Assembly (NCBI GenBank): GCA_013396995.1
Contig: VWZP01007499.1
Coordinates: 348,007 to 412,006 of the forward strand
Source of the DNA: Dicaeum eximium
Lineage: Eukaryota > Chordata > Aves > Passeriformes > Dicaeidae
DNA length: 64,000 bases
Direction: 5' to 3'
The notes under the pieces are model-generated. The model was not told the DNA's origin and did no database searches. It worked only from the letters and a program-made list of their open reading frames with translations. Below, piece after piece: positions 63,669 to 64,000 of the stretch. The position numbers and the translations under genes were made by a program. Every line of letters starts with the position of its first letter. Position 1 is the stretch's first letter.

Positions 63669-64000
63669 GTACGGCCGCCCCGGCCCCGCAACTCCGGCCG
63701 TGGCCGTCGGGCCCCGGCGCCGCGCACGGGGCGCGTCCCCCAAATCCCCCCACCGCGAGGGGTTTGCTCGCTTTGAGACCTTGGCATCCCGTCACTTGCC
63801 TTCCTGCTGGCTTTTCTTCCACTCTTCCTTATCTCTCCCCTCCCGTTATTTTATACATTTCTTTTTCTCTCACCCCGTTTCTCTTTTCTTTGACTGGTAG
63901 ACGCTTAATTAAAGTACAGCAGGAACGGGGATGGCAGATGGCATGTTTTGTGAGTCGTGGGGTGCGGTGATGAATAATAGCACCACCCACTCCACTGCTT
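63669..64000 (+). other. NELL2: Start of the next NELL2 intron
   Basis: Sequence after the GTACGG donor. It is GC-rich for the first 100 bases, then pyrimidine-rich. No further exon is seen before the window ends. Confidence 0.8.

Larger units (their letters stand above)
62500..63780 (+). promoter_or_regulatory. NELL2: CpG island at the NELL2 5' end
   Basis: GC-rich, CpG-dense DNA on both sides of the large gap, reaching through the first two coding exons. It includes CCGCCGCCGCCGC runs near 63166-63178. The NELL2 promoter and transcription start are most likely here, perhaps within the gap. One further N is at 63276. Confidence 0.8.

Noticed and set aside
62529..63822. Two 404-codon open frames on the - strand across the NELL2 CpG island
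   Set aside because: Both run through the N gap and are antisense to NELL2 exons; Arg/Pro/Ala-rich composition is typical of GC-rich non-coding DNA.
1..64000. CRISPR arrays, bacterial operons, insertion sequences
   Set aside because: No regularly spaced repeats with unique spacers and no prokaryotic gene organisation; the window is vertebrate.

Overview
This is vertebrate, almost certainly avian, genomic DNA. The evidence is CR1 retroposons with typical bird 3' ends, two solo LTRs of a bird-type family, and three vertebrate genes whose exons can be read by eye. The LTR families remind me of those common in songbirds, but I cannot fix the species. Most of the window is AT-rich non-coding DNA. 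CpG-rich islands lie at about 13.6-14.1 kb, 19.4-20.4 kb and 62.5-63.8 kb, and there are two assembly gaps (3727-3776 and 62666-63091).

Layout. Positions 1-7959 hold the 3' half of DBX2 on the + strand: intron, the exon at 5054-5241 with most of the homeodomain, intron, and the last exon at 7636-7959. From 7960 to about 16.2 kb is the DBX2 downstream flank, with an orphan CpG-rich island and a CR1 copy at 15.33-16.11 kb. From 16411 to 20015, on the - strand, is a complete five-exon gene of the prolactin/growth-hormone family. It is spliced from short exons and easy to miss in any single reading frame. Its conceptual product is 223 residues, it matches both somatotropin-family signatures, and its exon 3 and exon 4 lengths equal those of prolactin. 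I take it to be the prolactin-like gene (PRL-L/PRL2) described in chicken and fish. From 20.4 to 62.1 kb is a gene desert with CR1 fragments, two LTRs (41917-42499 and 46959-47539), two weaker LTR-like stretches and simple repeats. At 63313-63668 are the first two coding exons of NELL2 on the + strand, in a CpG island with a 426-base gap just upstream.

Context. DBX2 and NELL2 in the same orientation match the order known from other vertebrates (DBX2 upstream of NELL2). DBX2 is a homeodomain repressor of neural-tube progenitors and NELL2 a secreted neuronal glycoprotein. The prolactin-like gene sits between them on the opposite strand, tail-to-tail with DBX2 and head-to-head, about 43 kb apart, with NELL2. 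It has its own TATA box and CpG island, so it is probably an independent transcription unit. No operon-like arrangement, CRISPR array, tRNA or rRNA was seen.
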